This document shows positions 51,951 through 52,892 of a stretch of DNA of 52,892 nucleotides, in pieces. Position numbers and translations under genes: made by a program. Within the stretch, counting starts at the first letter, position 1. The number at the start of each line of letters is the position of its first letter. The notes under the pieces were generated by a model, which worked only from the letters and a program-made list of their open reading frames with translations, made no database searches and was not told where the DNA came from. Source of the DNA: Roseibacillus sp. (GTDB lineage Bacteria > Verrucomicrobiota > Verrucomicrobiia > Verrucomicrobiales > Akkermansiaceae); contig JAPKFB010000031.1 of assembly GCA_028821775.1 (NCBI GenBank), positions 1 to 52,892 on the forward strand, read 5' to 3'.

Positions 51951-52892
51951 ATGAAAGAAGCGCTTCTCCAGAGTCCCATCTTCGCCATGGCGGCCCAACA
52001 GTTCGACGAGGTGGCCGACTTCATGGAACTTTCGGAAGAGATCCGCGAGCGCTGCAAATGGCCCAAGCGGCTGATTACCGTCACGATGCCGGTTCACATG
52101 GATGACGGGAGCACAAGGGTCTTCTTCGGGCACCGAGTCCAACATCATCTCTCGCGCGGACCTGTCAAAGGAGGGCTGCGCTATCACCCCGCGGTCGACC
52201 TCGGAGAGGTAGCCGCCCTTGCGATGTGGATGAATTGGAAGTGTGCCCTCATGCGTCTGCCCTATGGAGGGGCCAAGGGTGGCATCAACTGCAACCCTCG
52301 GGAAATGAGCATTCGGGAGAGGGAGAGACTGACCCGTCGCTTTGCCACCGAGATGATTCCCTTCATTGGAAAGGAGATCGACATCATGGCCCCTGACATG
52401 GGCACGGATGAACAGACCATGGCATGGATCGTCGATGTCTACTCCAGCCATGCGGGACACTTGGTGCCGGGGATTGTGACCGGAAAACCAGTGGAGCTGC
52501 AGGGCTCCGAAGGGCGCCGTGAGGCCACCGGACATGGGGTGGCCTTCCTTGTGATGCGGGCCCTCAACAAGATCGACCAGCAAATCGATGGGAGCAGCGC
52601 GGTGGTGCAGGGATTTGGGAATGTCGGATCTTATGCCGCGGAGACCTTGTCGTGGTCTGGGGTGAAGGTGAAGGGCATCTCGGATGTCACTGGAGCGGTA
52701 TGGAACGACGGTGGTCTGGACGTGACCGCCCTGCGCAAATATGTCGCTGAAACAGGGGGAGTAGCGGGATTTGGAGGTGCGGAAGGGCTCGATCCTGAGG
52801 AGATGCTGCTTCAGGAATGTGATGTCCTTATCCCCGCTGCGCTTGAGCGCGTGATCAAGGAGGAGAACGCGGGCAAATTGAAGTGCCGCATT
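51951..52892 (+). CDS. gdhA: Glutamate dehydrogenase (3' partial)
   Basis: The frame from ATG 51951 (MKEALLQSPIFAMAAQQFDE) runs to the window end for 314 codons without a stop. Blocks GPVKGGLRYHPAVDLGEVAA, LMRLPYGGAKGGINCNP (with the catalytic Lys), IMAPDMGTDEQTMAW and the Rossmann motif VVQGFGNVGSYAAETL identify a Glu/Leu/Phe/Val dehydrogenase of the catabolic glutamate dehydrogenase type. It converts glutamate to 2-oxoglutarate and ammonia. Divergent from the selenoprotein operon. About 100 C-terminal residues are beyond the window. Confidence 0.93.
   Translation, partial: MKEALLQSPIFAMAAQQFDEVADFMELSEEIRERCKWPKRLITVTMPVHMDDGSTRVFFGHRVQHHLSRGPVKGGLRYHPAVDLGEVAALAMWMNWKCALMRLPYGGAKGGINCNPREMSIRERERLTRRFATEMIPFIGKEIDIMAPDMGTDEQTMAWIVDVYSSHAGHLVPGIVTGKPVELQGSEGRREATGHGVAFLVMRALNKIDQQIDGSSAVVQGFGNVGSYAAETLSWSGVKVKGISDVTGAVWNDGGLDVTALRKYVAETGGVAGFGGAEGLDPEEMLLQECDVLIPAALERVIKEENAGKLKCRI

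Overview
The window is about 53 kb of a GC-rich bacterial chromosome that most resembles Verrucomicrobiota, probably Verrucomicrobiales. This rests on protein content: a PA14-domain cytochrome c next to a secreted propeller protein, an SHD1-like domain, secreted SGNH, HEAT and prenyltransferase-like proteins, a one-repeat PUR protein, and pyruvate dehydrogenase E1-alpha, E1-beta and E2 genes on one strand. No rRNA, tRNA, CRISPR array, phage or intact insertion sequence was seen. The first and last genes are cut by the window edges.

Layout. 1-8.9 kb: secreted cytochrome/propeller pair, flavin reductase-like protein, MlaF/MlaD lipid-transport pair without a neighbouring permease, pabB, and a TPR membrane protein. 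9.4-14.3 kb: GYF-domain membrane protein, two small proteins, and a feoA-feoB-FeoB-associated iron(II) operon. 14.3-17.9 kb: malQ and a GH13 enzyme. 18.2-20.8 kb: three secreted proteins, one of which (18986-19573) seems to carry two late in-frame stops. 21.3-25.7 kb: pdhA, pdhB, a Cys-rich lipoprotein and pdhC. 25.8-33.8 kb: DUF6580-like and TPR/STN-like proteins, ribD, mnmG with two parS-like sites, an SGNH hydrolase and pyrE. 34.8-38.2 kb: a three-gene operon (SpeE-like, HlyD-like adaptor, prenyltransferase-like). 38.3-43.2 kb: a truncated TM2 gene, MarR, an entericidin-like lipoprotein, rseP, a PIN-TRAM protein and a trypsin-like protease. 43.3-48.7 kb: SDR, trpS, PUR protein, trmL, rpmA, rplU, tsaE and a small lipoprotein. 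48.8-51.8 kb: the selenoprotein operon. 51.95 kb to the end: glutamate dehydrogenase.

The most notable system is on the minus strand at 48.8-51.8 kb. Three consecutive, exported, thioredoxin-like genes each read Ser-Ala-Ser-Trp-UGA-Gly-Pro-Cys, so UGA occupies the first cysteine of the WCGPC active site. Each UGA is followed at the same distance by a small hairpin with an AGUU loop, as expected of a bacterial SECIS element. UGA also serves as the normal stop of two of these same genes, which argues against general reassignment. The three genes follow a secreted dienelactone-hydrolase-like gene that has lost its nucleophile and catalytic histidine but keeps the fold. A promoter placing +1 at or next to the first start codon and a strong terminator frame the four genes. 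The inference is a periplasmic or membrane-anchored selenothiol redox relay with a non-catalytic hydrolase-fold partner. The selenocysteine machinery (selA, selB, selC, selD) is not in the window and must exist elsewhere for this to hold.
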